From contig CATKHW010000293.1 of assembly GCA_949752795.1 (NCBI GenBank), positions 868,001-932,000 of the forward strand: a stretch of 64,000 nt of DNA, written 5' to 3'. This document shows positions 22,608 through 36,518 of the stretch, in pieces. The stretch is from Hyperoodon ampullatus. Taxonomy: Eukaryota > Chordata > Mammalia > Artiodactyla > Ziphiidae. Every line of letters starts with the position of its first letter. The first letter of the stretch is position 1. Both the position numbers and the translations under genes were made by a program. Under the pieces are notes generated by a model that was not told the DNA's origin, ran no database searches, and saw only the letters and a list, made by a program, of their open reading frames with translations.

Positions 22608-24346
22608 CCCAGAAAATATAAACATGGTTCAAAAAATTGTGGTACTTACGTACGATGGAATATCCCTCAGCCATGAAATCAATGTCATAAGACCAGTAGC
22701 AGCAAAATGGGTGGATTCAGGTACGATGATTCTAAGTGAAATAAGTCACACAGAAAAAGAAACTTATCATAAGATATCACTTATGAAGATCCTGTAAACA
22801 TGGCTACACTTGAACTGAGTTAGGAAAGAGAACAGTGTCTCACATTTAGAAAACACTCTTATACCTGCTTAAGGGGGAAGGAGAGGTGGGGTGATGCATA
22901 AAACCAGAGTTTGATATAAGCACAGGTACCGTTCCAAAAACCACCTATGGAATAGACAAGACCTACACCGTCCTCAGTGAAAGGGACTCAAAACCCCATA
23001 TTTCCTGCAGAGGAAAATATATGACTAGTAAGAATCTTAAAACCTATGTATTGATATGTCTCCGTAAGGGAATCAAGTGTGTCTAGACTGGCATAAACAT
23101 GGCAGCGAGAATCAGCTCAAACCCACTATAAAAAGGAATTTCAAAAACAAAACAAAAAAACTGGGAAATTCTTTACAATTCCTTCAGGGTCTCTGATGAA
23201 AGCTGGAATGACCTTATCTACAACGACAGCTGGATGTGGCATAAGGAGGGACACTTGGGACTGAGACGATTGGTGAGATTGGGTGAGCAAATGCAGACCC
23301 TTTAAAGCAATAATGCATGGCACCCATTCCATGGGTCCGAACTCTCCAGGTTGAAGGGAATATTACTACAGCTATAACATGTGCGGGAAACCTAGAGAAC
23401 GGACACACTGTGAATACGAAAGCTTTCTAAAACTCAATGAATAGTCCCTCTCCTGGTGCTCCGGTTTGACTTTCCGTCTGCTTTACTATCAACCTCCCAA
23501 CTTGGAGAGACAGCCCCTTTAACCTCTTGGTTCGCACAGGTTGCCAATTTGGCAGAGGATGAAAGGGAAGAGGGAGAACCAATGAGAGAGTAGCTGTTAG
23601 GCATTTGGACGGGCACATATCACTGTAATTTCCCGGCAGGAAGAAGAATTAACCAAATTCTCAGCCACCCACCGGGAACCAGTATAGGTCCTGAACCAAA
23701 ATTTTGGACTTGCGGTCAGCTCACCAAAAACGAGTTGAAAAATGGAGCTCAGGGGCACAGCAATTCACAACCTGGCCGAGTAATAAAGGACAACTATCGT
23801 CCAAAAATCTGTTGAGGGAAGGCAACGAGGCGGACTTGAAAGCGAGGCAGAATAGCAGGAAACAGATTTCAAGAGGTACGTTGGAATCGCCTTTAAAGCA
23901 CAGGAAGAGGGGCACAACTTCGACAATGATGCACTTGGCCAAAAAGGGCGTATGCGTTTTCTCCTGAATATATTCAGGAGAAAACGCATACGCCCTTTTT
24001 GGCCAAGCAAGCAAGCGGGCAATGCAAATCTGCACTACAAAGAAGTATCACTTCCCACCGGTCAAAAGGGACATCCACAAAATGTGTAAGAACAAGAAAG
24101 GCAAGACAGGCCCTGGAGAACAGGGAGCCTTGTTATGCTGATGGGCGGGATGTAAATTGCCAACTGCCTCTCTGGAGGAGTGCATTCTGTTCCCTAAAAC
24201 AAGTAAAGAACAGAGCTACAGAGCCAAGGGCACTACCAGTCTAGGGAATATACCTTGGGAAAACTGAAAATCAATAAGACAGAGCCACCCCAAAATTTAG
24301 GGCTGCACTGCATACAAGGACCTCAACTTGGATACACCTTAAGTAT
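22608..24346 (+). repeat. Satellite monomer 14
   Basis: Perfect palindrome at 23934-24007. It is the third member of the 4-monomer series 6/10/14. Confidence 0.95.
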
Positions 24347-26085
24347 CCCAGAAAATATAAACATGGTTCAAAAAATTGTGGTACTTACGTACGATGGAAT
24401 ATCCCTCAGCCATGAAATCAATGTCATAAGACCAGTAGCAGCAAAATGGGTGGATTCAGGTACGATGATTCTAAGTGAAATAAGTCACACAGAAAAAGAA
24501 ACTTATCATAAGATATCACTTATGAAGATCCTGTAAACATGGCTACACTTGAACTGAGTTAGGAAAGAGAACAGTGTCTCACATTTAGAAAACACTCTTA
24601 TACCTGCTTAAGGGGGAAGGAGAGGTGGGGTGATGCATAAAACCAGAGTTTGATATAAGCACAGGTACCGTTCCAAAAACCAACTATGGAATAGACAAGA
24701 CCTACACCGTCCTCAGTGAAAGGGACTCAAAACCCCATATTTCCCGCAGAGGAAAATATCTGACTAGTAAGAATCTTAAAACCTATCTATTGATATGTCT
24801 CCGTAAGGGAATCAAGTGTGTCTAGACTGGCATAAACATGGCAGCGAGAATCAGCTCAAACCCACTATAAAAAGGAATTTCAAAAACAAAACAAAAAAAC
24901 TGGGAAATTCTTTACAATTCCTTCAGGGTCTCTGATGAAACCTGGAATGACCCTATCTACAACGACAGCTGGATGTGGCATAAGGAGGGACACTTGGGAC
25001 TGAGACGATTAGTGAGATTGGGTGAGCAAATGCAGACCCTTTAAAGCAATAATGCATGGCACCCATTCCATGGGTCCGAACTCTCCAGGTTGAAGGGAAT
25101 ATTACTACAGCTATAACATGTGCGGGAAACCTAGAGAACGGACACACTGTGAATACGAAAGGTTTCTAAAACTCAAGGAATATTCCCTCTGCTGGTGCTC
25201 CGGTTTGACTTTCCGTCTGCTTTACTATCAACCTCCCAACTTGGAGAGACAGCCCCTTTAACCTCTTGGTTCGCACAGGTTTCCAATTTGGCAGAGGATG
25301 AAAGGGAAGAGGGAGAACCAATGAGAGAGTAGCTGTTAGGCATTTGGACGGGCACATATCACTGTAATTTCCCGGCAGGAAGAAGAATTAAGCAAATTCT
25401 CAGCCACCCACCGGGAACCAGTATAGGTACTAAACCAAAATTTTGGACTTGCGGTCAGCTCACCAAAAACGAGTTGAAAAATGGAGCTCAGGGGCACAGC
25501 AATTCACAAACTGGCCGAGTAATAAAGGACAACTATCGTCCAAAAATCTGTTGAGGGAAGGCAACGAGGCGGACTTGAAAACGAGGCAGAATAGCAGGAA
25601 ACAGATTTCAAGAGGTACGTTGGAATCGCCTTTAAAGCACAGGAAGAGGGGCACAACTTCGACAATGATGCACTTGGCCAAAAAGGGCGTATGCGTTTTC
25701 TCCTGAATATATTCAGGAGAAAACGCATACGCCCTTTTTGGCCAAGCAAGCAAGCGGGCAATGCAAATCTGCACTACAAAGAAGTATCACTTCCCACCGG
25801 TCAAAAGGGACATCCACAAAATGTGTAAGAACAAGAAAGGCAAGACAGGCCCTGGAGAACAGGGAGCCTTGTTATGCTGATGGGCGGGATGTAAATTGCC
25901 AACTGCCTCTCTGGAGGAGTGCATTCTGTTCCCTAAAACAAGTAAAGAACAGAGCTACAGAGCCAAGGGCACTACCAGTCTAGGGAATATGCCTTGGGAA
26001 AACTGAAAATCAATAAGACAGAGCCACCCCAAAATTTAGGGCTGCACTGCATACAAGGACCTCAACTTGGATACACCTTAAGTAT
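24347..26085 (+). repeat. Satellite monomer 15
   Basis: Perfect palindrome at 25673-25746. AAGGAATATTCCCTCTGC (near 25174) and GGTACTAAACC are shared only with the adjacent copy 16. Confidence 0.95.
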
Positions 26086-27824
26086 CCCAGAAAATATAAA
26101 CATGGTTCAAAAAATTGTGGTACTTACGTACGATGGAATATCCCTCAGCCATGAAATCAATGTCATAAGACCAGTAGCAGCAAAATGGGTGGATTCAGGT
26201 ACGATGATTCTATGTGAAATAAGTCACACAGAAAAAGAAACTTATCATAAGATATCACTTATGAAGATCCTGTAAACATGGCTACACTTGAACTGAGTTA
26301 GGAAAGAGAACAGTGTCTCACATTTAGAAAACACTCTTATACCTGCTTAAGGGGGAAGGAGAGGTGGGGTGATGCATAAAACCAGAGTTTGATATAAGCA
26401 CAGGTACCGTTCCAAAAACCAACTATGGAATAGACAAGACCTACACCGTCCTCAGTGAAAGGGACTCAAAACCCCATATTTCCCGCAGAGGAAAATATCT
26501 GACTAGTAAGAATCTTAAAACCTATCTATTGATATGTCTCCGTAAGGGAATCAAGTGTGTCTAGACTGGCATAAACATGGCAGCGAGAATCAGCTCAAAC
26601 CCACTATAAAAAGGAATTTCAAAAACAAAACAAAAAAACTGGGAAATTCTTTACAATTCCTTCAGGGTCTCTGATGAAAGCTGGAATGACCCTATCTACA
26701 ACGACAGCTGGATGTGGCATAAGGAGGGACACTTGGGACTGAGACGATTGGTGAGATTGGGTGAGCAAATGCAGACCCTTTAAAGCAATAATGCATGGCA
26801 CCCATTCCATGGGTCCGAACTCTCCAGGTTGAAGGGAATATTACTACAGCTATAACATGTGTGGGAAACCTAGAGAACGGACACACTGTGAATACGAAAG
26901 GTTTCTAAAACTCAAGGAATATTCCCTCTGCTGGTGCTCCGGTTTGACTTTCCGTCTGCTTTACTATCAACCTCCCAACTTGGAGAGACAGCCCCTTTAA
27001 CCTCTTGGTTCGCACAGGTTTCCAATTTGGCAGAGGATGAAAGGGAAGAGGGAGAACCAATGAGAGAGTAGCTGTTAGGCATTTGGACGGGCACATATCA
27101 CTGTAATTTCCCGGCAGGAAGAAGAATTAAGCAAATTCTCAGCCACCCACCGGGAACCAGTATAGGTACTAAACCAAAATTTTGGACTTGCGGTCAGCTC
27201 ACCAAAAACGAGTTGAAAAATGGAGCTCAGGGGCACAGCAATTCACAAACTGGCCGAGTAATAAAGGACAACTATCGTCCAAAAATCTGTTGAGGGAAGG
27301 CAACGAGGCGGACTTGAAAGCGAGGCAGAATAGCAGGAAACAGATTTCAAGAGGTACGTTGGAATCGCCTTTAAAGCACAGGAAGAGGGGCACAACTTCG
27401 ACAATGATGCACTTGGCCAAAAAGGGCGTATGCGTTTTCTCCTGAATATATTCAGGAGAAAACGCATACGCCCTTTTTGGCCAAGCAAGCAAGCGGGCAA
27501 TGCAAATCTGCACTACAAAGAAGTATCACTTCCCACCGGTCAAAAGGGACATCCACAAAATGTGTAAGAACAAGAAAGGCAAGACAGGCCCTGGAGAACA
27601 GGGAGCCTTGTTATGCTGATGGGCGGGATGTAAATTGCCAACTGCCTCTCTGGAGGAGTGCATTCTGTTCCCTAAAACAAGTAAAGAACAGAGCTACAGA
27701 GCCAAGGGCACTACCAGTCTAGGGAATATACCTTGGGAAAACTGAAAATCAATAAGACAGAGCCACCCCAAAATTTAGGGCTGCACTGCATACAAGGACC
27801 TCAACTTGGATACACCTTAAGTAT
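26086..27824 (+). repeat. Satellite monomer 16
   Basis: Perfect palindrome at 27412-27485. CTATGTGAAAT near 26210 and GTGTGGGAAAC near 26859 are private. Confidence 0.95.
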
Positions 27825-29562
27825 CCCAGAAAATATAAACATGGTTCAAAAAATTGTGGTACTTACGTACGATGGAATATCCCTCAGCCATGAAATCAAT
27901 GTCATAAGACCAGTAGCAGCAAAATGGGTGGATTCAGGTACGATGATTCTAAGTGAAATAAGTCACACAGAAAAAGAAACTTATCATAAGATATCACTTA
28001 TGAAGATCCTGTAAACATGGCTACACTTGAACTGAGTTAGGAAAGAGAACAGTGTCTCACATTTAGAAAACACTCTTATACCTGCTTAAGGGGGAAGGAG
28101 AGGTGGGGTGATGCATAAAACCAGAGTTTGATATAAGCACAGGTACCGTTCCAAAAACCAACTATGGAATAGACAAGAACTACACCGTCCTCAGTGAAAG
28201 GGACTCAAAACCCCATATTTCCCACAGAGGAAAATATCTGACCAGTAAGAATCTTAAAACCTATGTATTGATATGTCTCCGTAAGGGAATCAAGTGTGTC
28301 TAGACTGGCATAGACATGGCAGCGAGAATCAGCTCAAACCCACTATAAAAAGGAATTTCAAAAACAAAACAAAAAAACTGGGAAATTCTTTACAATTCCT
28401 TCAGGGTCTCTGATGAAAGCTGGAATGACCCTATCTACAATGACAGCTGGATGTGGCATAAGGAGGGACACATAGGACTGAGACGATTGGTGAGATTGGG
28501 TGAGCAAATGCAGACCCTTTAAAGCAATAATGCATGGCACCCATTCCATGGGTCCGAACTCTCCAGGTTGAAGGGAATATTACTACAGCTATAACATGTG
28601 CGGGAAACCTAGAGAACGGACACACTGTGAATACGAAAGGTTTCTAAAACTCAACGAATAGTCCCTCTCCTGGTGCTCCGGTTTGACTTTCCGTCTGCTT
28701 TACTATCAACCTCCCAACTTGGAGAGACAGCCCCTTTAACCTCCTGGTTCGCACAGGTTGCCAATTTGGCAGAGGATGAAAGGGAAGAGGGAGAACCAAT
28801 GAGAGAGTAGCTGTTAGGCATTTGGACGGGCACATATCACTGTAATTTCCCGGCAGGAAGAAGAATTAAGCAAATTCTCAGCCACCCACCGGGAACCAGT
28901 ATAGGTCCTGAACCAAAATTTTGGACTTGCGGTCAGCTCACCAAAATGAGTTGAAAAATGGAGCTCAGGGGCACAGCAATTCACAAACTGGCCGAGTAAT
29001 AAAGGACAACTATCGTCCAAAAATCTGTTGAGGGAAGGCAACGAGGCGGACTTGAAAGCGAGGCAGAATAGCAGGAAACAGATTTCAAGAGGTACGTTGG
29101 AATCGCCTTTAAAGCACAGGAAGAGGGGTACAACTTCGACAATGATGCACTTGGCCAAAAAGGGCGTATGCGTTTTCTCCTGAATATATTCAGGAGAAAA
29201 CGCATACGCCCTTTTTGGCCAAGCAAGCAAGCGGGCAATGCAAATCTGCACTACAAAGAAGTATCACTTCCCACCGGTCAAAAGGGACATCCACAAAATG
29301 TGTAAGAACAAGAAAGGCAAGACAGGCCCTGGAGAACAGGGAGCCTTGTTATGCTGATGGGCGGGATGTAAATTGCCAACTGCCTCTCCGGAGGAGTGCA
29401 TTCTGTTCCCTAAAACAAGTAAAGAACAGAGCTACAGAGCCAAGGGCACTACCAGTCTAGGGAATATACCTTGGGAAAACTGAAAATCAATAAGACAGAG
29501 CCACCCCAAAATTTAGGGCTGCACTGCATACAAGGACCTCAACTTGGATACACCTTAAGTAT
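27825..29562 (+). repeat. Satellite monomer 17, 1,738 bp
   Basis: One base is lost near 28945 (CCAAAATGAG against CCAAAAACGAG). Perfect palindrome at 29150-29223. It shares the copy 7 variants between about 28,170 and 28,745. Confidence 0.95.
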
Positions 29563-31301
29563 CCCAGAAAATATAAACATGGTTCAAAAAATTGTGGTAC
29601 TTACGTACGATGGAATATCCCTCAGCCATGAAATCAATGTCATAAGACCAGTAGCAGCAAAATGGGTGGATTCAGGTACGATGATTCTAAGTGAAATAAG
29701 TCACACAGAAAAAGAAACTTATCATAAGATATCACTTATGAAGATCCTGTAAACATGGCTACACATGAACTCAGTTAGGAAAGAGAACAGTGTCTCACAT
29801 TTAGAAAACACTCTTATACCTGCTTAAGGGGGAAGGAGAGGTGGGGTGATGCATAAAACCAGAGTTTGATATAAGCACAGGTACCGTTCCAAAAACCAAC
29901 TATGGAATAGACAAGACCTACACCGTCCTCAGTGAAAGGGACTGAAAACCCCATATTTCCCGCAGAGGAAAATATCTGACTAGTAAGAATCTTAAAACCT
30001 ATGTATTGATATGTCTCCGTAAGGGAATCAAGTGTGTCTAGACTGGCATAAACATGGCAGCGAGAATCAGCTCAAACCCACTATAAAAAGGAATTTCAAA
30101 AACAAAACAAAAAAACTGGGAAATTCTTTACAATTCCTTCAGGGTCTCTGATGAAAGCTGGAATGACCCTATCTACAACGACAGCTGGATGTGGCATAAG
30201 GAGGGACACTTGGGACTGAGACGATTGGTGAGATTGGGTGAGCAAATGCAGACCCTTTAAAGCAATAATGCATGGCACCCATTCCATGGGTCCGAACTCT
30301 CCAGGTTGAAGGGAATATTATTACAGCTATAACATGTGCGGGAAACCTAGAGAACGGACACACTGTGAATACGAAAGGTTTCTAAAACTCAACGAATAGT
30401 CCCTCTCCTGGTGCTCCGGTTTGACTTTCCGTCTGCTTTACTATCAACCTCCCAACTTGGAGAGACAGCCCCTTTAACCTCTTGGTTCGCACAGGTTTCC
30501 AATTTGGCAGAGGATGAAAGGGAAGAGGGAGAACCAATGAGAGAGTAGCTGTTAGGCATTTGGACGGGCACATATCACTGTAATTTCCCGGCAGGAAGAA
30601 GAATTAAGCAAATTCTCAGCCACCCACCGGGAACCAGTATAGGTCCTGAACCAAAATTTTGGACTTGCGGTCAGCTCACCAAAAACGAGTTGAAAAATGG
30701 AGCTCAGGGGCACAGCAATTCACAAACTGGCCGAGTAATAAAGGACAACTATCGTCCAAAAATCTGTTGAGGGAAGGCAACGAGGCGGACTTGAAAGCGA
30801 GGCAGAATAGCAGGAAACAGATTTCAAGAGGTACGTTGGAATCGCCTTTAAAGCATAGGAAGAGGGGCACAACTTCGACAATGATGCACTTGGCCAAAAA
30901 GGGCGTATGCGTTTTCTCCTGAATATATTCAGGAGAAAACGCATACGCCCTTTTTGGCCAAGCAAGCAAGCGGGCAATGCAAATCTGCACTACAAAGAAG
31001 TATCACTTCCCACCGGTCAAAAGGGACATCCACAAAATGTGTAAGAACAAGAAAGGCAAGACAGGCCCTGGAGAACAGGGAGCCTTGTTATGCTGATGGG
31101 CGGGATGTAAATTGCCAACTGCCTCTCTGGAGGAGTGCATTCTGTTCCCTAAAACAAGTAAAGAACAGAGCTACAGAGCCAAGGGCACTACCAGTCTAGG
31201 GAATATACCTTGGGAAAACTGAAAATCAATAAGACAGAGCCACCCCAAAATTTAGGGCTGCACTGCATACAAGGACCTCAACTTGGATACACCTTAAGTA
31301 T
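29563..31301 (+). repeat. Satellite monomer 18
   Basis: Perfect palindrome at 30889-30962. First copy with ATTATTACAG (near 30316), a variant that then runs through copies 18-21. Confidence 0.95.
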
Positions 31302-33040
31302 CCCAGAAAATATAAACATGGTTCAAAAAATTGTGGTACTTACGTACGATGGAATATCCCTCAGCCATGAAATCAATGTCATAAGACCAGTAGCAGCAAA
31401 ATGGGTGGATTCAGGTACGATGATTCTAAGTGAAATAAGTCACACAGAAAAAGAAACTTATCATAAGATATCACTTATGAAGATCCTGTAAACATGGCTA
31501 CACTTGAACTGAGTTAGGAAAGAGAACAGTGTCTCACATTTAGAAAACACTCTTATACCTGCTTAAGGGGGAAGGAGAGGTGGGGTGATGCATAAAACCA
31601 GAGTTTGATATAAGCACAGGTACCGTTCCAAAAACCAACTATGGAATAGACAAGACCTACACCGTCCTCAGTGAAAGGGACTGAAAACCCCATATTTCCC
31701 GCAGAGGAAAATATCTGACTAGTAAGAATCTTAAAACCTATGTATTGATATGTCTCCGTAAGGGAATCAAGTGTGTCTAGACTGGCATAAACATGGCAGC
31801 GAGAATCAGCTCAAACCCACTATAAAAAGGAATTTCAAAAACAAAACAAAAAAACTGGGAAATTCTTTACAATTCCTTCAGGGTCTCTGATGAAAGCTGG
31901 AATGACCCTATCTACAACGACAGCTGGATGTGGCATAAGGAGGGACACTTGGGACTGAGACGATTGTTGAGATTGGGTGAGCAAATGCAGACCCTTTAAA
32001 GCAATAATGCATGGCACCCATTCCATGGGTCCGAACTCTCCAGGTTGAAGGGAATATTATTACAGCTATAACATGTGCGGGAAACCTAGAGAACGGACAC
32101 ACTGTGAATACGAAAGGTTTCTAAAACTCAACGAATAGTCCCTCTCCTGGTGCTCCGGTTTGACTTTCCGTCTGCTTTACTATCAACCTCCCAACTTGGA
32201 GAGACAGCCCCTTTAACCTCTTGGTTCGCACAGGTTGCCAATTTGGCAGAGGATGAAAGGGAAGAGGGAGAACCAATGAGAGAGTAGCTGTTAGGCATTT
32301 GGACGGGCACATATCACTGTAATTTCCCGGCAGGAAGAAGAATTAAGCAAATTCTCAGCCACCCACCGGGAACCAGTATAGGTCCTGAACCAAAATTTTG
32401 GACTTGCGGTCAGCTCACCAAAAACGAGTTGAAAAATGGAGCTCAGGGGCACAGCAATTCACAAACTGGCCGAGTAATAAAGGACAACTATCGTCCAAAA
32501 ATCTGTTGAGGGAAGGCAACGAGGCGGACTTGAAAGCGAGGCAGAATAGCAGGAAACAGATTTCAAGAGGTACGTTGGAATCGCCTTTAAAGCACAGGAA
32601 GAGGGGCACAACTTCGACAATGATGCACTTGGCCAAAAAGGGCGTATGCGTTTTCTCCTGAATATATTCAGGAGAAAACGCATACGCCCTTTTTGGCCAA
32701 GCAAGCAAGCGGGCAATGCAAATCTGCACTACAAAGAAGTATCACTTCCCACCGGTCAAAAGGGACATCCACAAAATGTGTAAGAACAAGAAAGGCAAGA
32801 CAGGCCCTGGAGAACAGGGAGCCTTGTTATGCTGATGGGCGGGATGTAAATTGCCAACTGCCTCTCTGGAGGAGTGCATTCTGTTCCCTAAAACAAGTAA
32901 AGAACAGAGCTACAGAGCCAAGGGCACTACCAGTCTAGGGAATATACCTTGGGAAAACTGAAAATCAATAAGACAGAGCCACCCCAAAATTTAGGGCTGC
33001 ACTGCATACAAGGACCTCAACTTGGATACACCTTAAGTAT
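31302..33040 (+). repeat. Satellite monomer 19
   Basis: Perfect palindrome at 32628-32701. CGATTGTTGAG near 31962 is private. GGGACTGAAAACC is shared with copy 18. Confidence 0.95.
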
Positions 33041-34779
33041 CCCAGAAAATATAAACATGGTTCAAAAAATTGTGGTACTTACGTACGATGGAATATCCCT
33101 CAGCCATGAAATCAATGTCATAAGACCAGTAGCAGCAAAATGGGTGGATTCAGGTACGATGATTCTAAGTGAAATAAGTCACACAGAAAAAGAAACTTAT
33201 CATAAGATATCACTTATGAAGATCCTGTAAACATGGCTACACTTGAACTGAGTTAGGAAAGAGAACAGTGTCTCACATTTAGAAAACACTCTTATACCTG
33301 CTTAAGGGGGAAGGAGAGGTGGGGTGATGCATAAAACCAGAGTTTGATATAAGCACAGGTACCGTTCCAAAAACCAACTATGGAATAGACAAGACCTACA
33401 CCGTCCTCAGTGAAAGGGACTCAAAACCCCATATTTCCCGCAGAGGAAAATATCTGACTAGTAAGAATCTTAAAACCTATGTATTGATATGTCTCCGTAA
33501 GGGAATCAAGTGTGTCTAGACTGGCATAAACATGGCAGCGAGAATCAGCTCAAACCCACTATAAAAAGGAATTTCAAAAACAAAACAAAAAAACTGGGAA
33601 ATTCTTTACAATTCCTTCAGGGTCTCTGATGAAAGCTGGAATGACCCTATCTACAACGACAGCTGGATGTGGCATAAGGAGGGACACTTGGGACTGAGAC
33701 GATTGGTGAGATTGGGTGAGCAAATGCAAACCCTTTAAAGCAATAATGCATGGCACCCATTCCATGGGTCCGAACTCTCCAGGTTGAAGGGAATATTATT
33801 ACAGCTATAACATGTGCGGGAAACCTAGAGAACGGACACACTGTGAATACGAAAGGTTTCTAAAACTCAACGAATAGTCCCTCTCCTGGTGCTCCGGTTT
33901 GACTTTCCGTCTGCTTTACTATCAACCTCCCAACTTGGAGAGACAGCCCCTTTAACCTCTTGGTTCGCACAGGTTGCCAATTTGGCAGAGGATGAAAGGG
34001 AAGAGGGAGAACCAATGAGAGAGTAGCTGTTAGGCATTTGGACGGGCACATATCACTGTAATTTCCCGGCAGGAAGAAGAATTAAGCAAATTCTCAGCCA
34101 CCCACCGGGAACCAGTATAGGTCCTGAACCAAAATTTTGGACTTGCGGTCAGCTCACCAAAAACGAGTTGAAAAATGGAGCTCAGGGGCACAGCAATTCA
34201 CAAACTGGCCGAGTAATAAAGGACAACTATCGTCCAAAAATCTGTTGAGGGAAGGCAACGAGGCGGACTTGAAAGCGAGGCAGAATAGCAGGAAACAGAT
34301 TTCAAGAGGTACGTTGGAATCGCCTTTAAAGCATAGGAAGAGGGGCACAACTTCGACAATGATGCACTTGGCCAAAAAGGGCGTATGCGTTTTCTCCTGA
34401 ATATATTCAGGAGAAAACGCATACGCCCTTTTTGGCCAAGCAAGCAAGCGGGCAATGCAAATCTGCACTACAAAGAAGTATCACTTCCCACCGGTCAAAA
34501 GGGACATCCACAAAATGTGTAAGAACAAGAAAGGCAAGACAGGCCCTGGAGAACAGGGAGCCTTGTTATGCTGATGGGCGGGATGTAAATTGCCAACTGC
34601 CTCTCCGGAGGAGTGCATTCTGTTCCCTAAAACAAGTAAAGAACAGAGCTACAGAGCCAAGGGCACTACCAGTCTAGGGAATATACCTTGGGAAAACTGA
34701 AAATCAATAAGACAGAGCCACCCCAAAATTTAGGGCTGCACTGCATACAAGGACCTCAACTTGGATACACCTTAAGTAT
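33041..34779 (+). repeat. Satellite monomer 20
   Basis: Perfect palindrome at 34367-34440. AAAGCATAGGAAG near 34328 is shared with copies 18, 21 and 26. Confidence 0.95.
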
Positions 34780-36518
34780 CCCAGAAAATATAAACATGGT
34801 TCAAAAAATTGTGGTACTTACGTACGATGGAATATCCCTCAGCCATGAAATCAATGTCATAAGACCAGTAGCAGCAAAATGGGTGGATTCAGGTACGATG
34901 ATTCTAAGTGAAATAAGTCACACAGAAAAAGAAACTTATCATAAGATATCACTTATGAAGATCTTGTAAACATGGCTACACATGAACTCAGTTAGGAAAG
35001 AGAACAGTGTCTCACATTTAGAAAACACTCTTATACCTGCTTAAGGGGGAAGGAGAGGTGGGGTGATGCATAAAACCAGAGTTTGATATAAGCACAGGTA
35101 CCGTTCCAAAAACCAACTATGGAATAGACAAGACCTACACCGTCCTCAGTGAAAGGGACTCAAAACCCCATATTTCCCGCAGAGGAAAATATCTGACTAG
35201 TAAGAATCTTAAAACCTATCTATTGATATGTCTCCGTAAGGGAATCAAGTGTGTCTAGACTGGCATAAACATGGCAGCGAGAATCAGCTCAAACCCACTA
35301 TAAAAAGGAATTTCAAAAACAAAACAAAAAAACTGGGAAATTCTTTACAATTCCTTCAGGGTCTCTGATGAAAGCTGGAATGACCCTATCTACAACGACA
35401 GCTGGATGTGGCATAAGGAGGGACACTTGGGACTGAGACGATTGGTGAGATTGGGTGAGCAAATGCAGACCCTTTAAAGCAATAATGCATGGCACCCATT
35501 CCATGGGTCCGAACTCTCCAGGTTGAAGGGAATATTATTACAGCTATAACATGTGCGGGAAACCTAGAGAACGGACACACTGTGAATACGAAAGGTTTCT
35601 AAAACTCAACGAATAGTCCCTCTCCTGGTGCTCCGGTTTGACTTTCCGTCTGCTTTACTATCAACCTCCCAAATTGGAGAGACAGCCCCTTTAACCTCTT
35701 GGTTCGCACAGGTTGCCAATTTGGCAGAGGATGAAAGGGAAGAGGGAGAACCAATGAGAGAGTAGCTGTTAGGCATTTGGACGGGCACATATCACTGTAA
35801 TTTCCCGGCAGGAAGAAGAATTAACCAAATTCTCAGCCACCCACCGGGAACCAGTATAGGTCCTGAACCAAAATTTTGGACTTGCGGTCAGCTCACCAAA
35901 AACGAGTTGAAAAATGGAGCTCAGGGGCACAGCAATTCACAAAATGGCCGAGTAATAAAGGACAACTATCGTCCAAAAATCTGTTGAGGGAAGGCAACGA
36001 GGCGGACTTGAAAGCGAGGCAGAATAGCAGGAAACAGATTTCAAGAGGTACGTTGGAATCGCCTTTAAAGCATAGGAAGAGGGGCACAACTTCGACAATG
36101 ATGCACTTGGCCAAAAAGGGCGTATGCGTTTTCTCCTGAATATATTCAGGAGAAAACGCATACGCCCTTTTTGGCCAAGCAAGCAAGCGGGCAATGCAAA
36201 TCTGCACTACAAAGAAGTATCACTTCCCACCGGTCAAAAGGGACATCCACAAAATGTGTAAGAACAAGAAAGGCAAGACAGGCCCTGGAGAACAGGGAGC
36301 CTTGTTATGCTGATGGGCGGGATGTAAATTGCCAACTGCCTCTCTGGAGGAGTGCATTCTGTTCCCTAAAACAAGTAAAGAACAGAGCTACAGAGCCAAG
36401 GGCACTACCAGTCTAGGGAATATGCCTTGGGAAAACTGAAAATCAATAAGACAGAGCCACCCAAAAATTTAGGGCTGCACTGCATACAAGGACCTCAACT
36501 TGGATACACCTTAAGTAT
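34780..36518 (+). repeat. Satellite monomer 21
   Basis: Perfect palindrome at 36106-36179. CCCAAATTGGAG near 35668 and ACAAAATGGCC near 35939 recur in copy 26, 8,555 bp downstream. Confidence 0.95.

Larger units (their letters stand above)
7246..24940 (+). repeat. Four-monomer higher-order period, 6,956 bp
   Basis: GACCTTATC at 9298, 16254 and 23210 and AAAGCTTTCT in the same three copies are spaced exactly 6,956 bp apart. GCATAAAGCC at 7246, 14201 and about 21157 and GAAGTAAGTC at 14043 and 20999 give the same interval. Other variants, such as the copy 8/11 pair at 5,217 bp, cut across it, so the structure is a mosaic. Confidence 0.75.

Noticed and set aside
28814..29251. Longest minus-strand frame, 145 codons, in copy 17
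   Set aside because: Created by the single-base deletion near 28945 joining two unrelated frames; found in no other copy.
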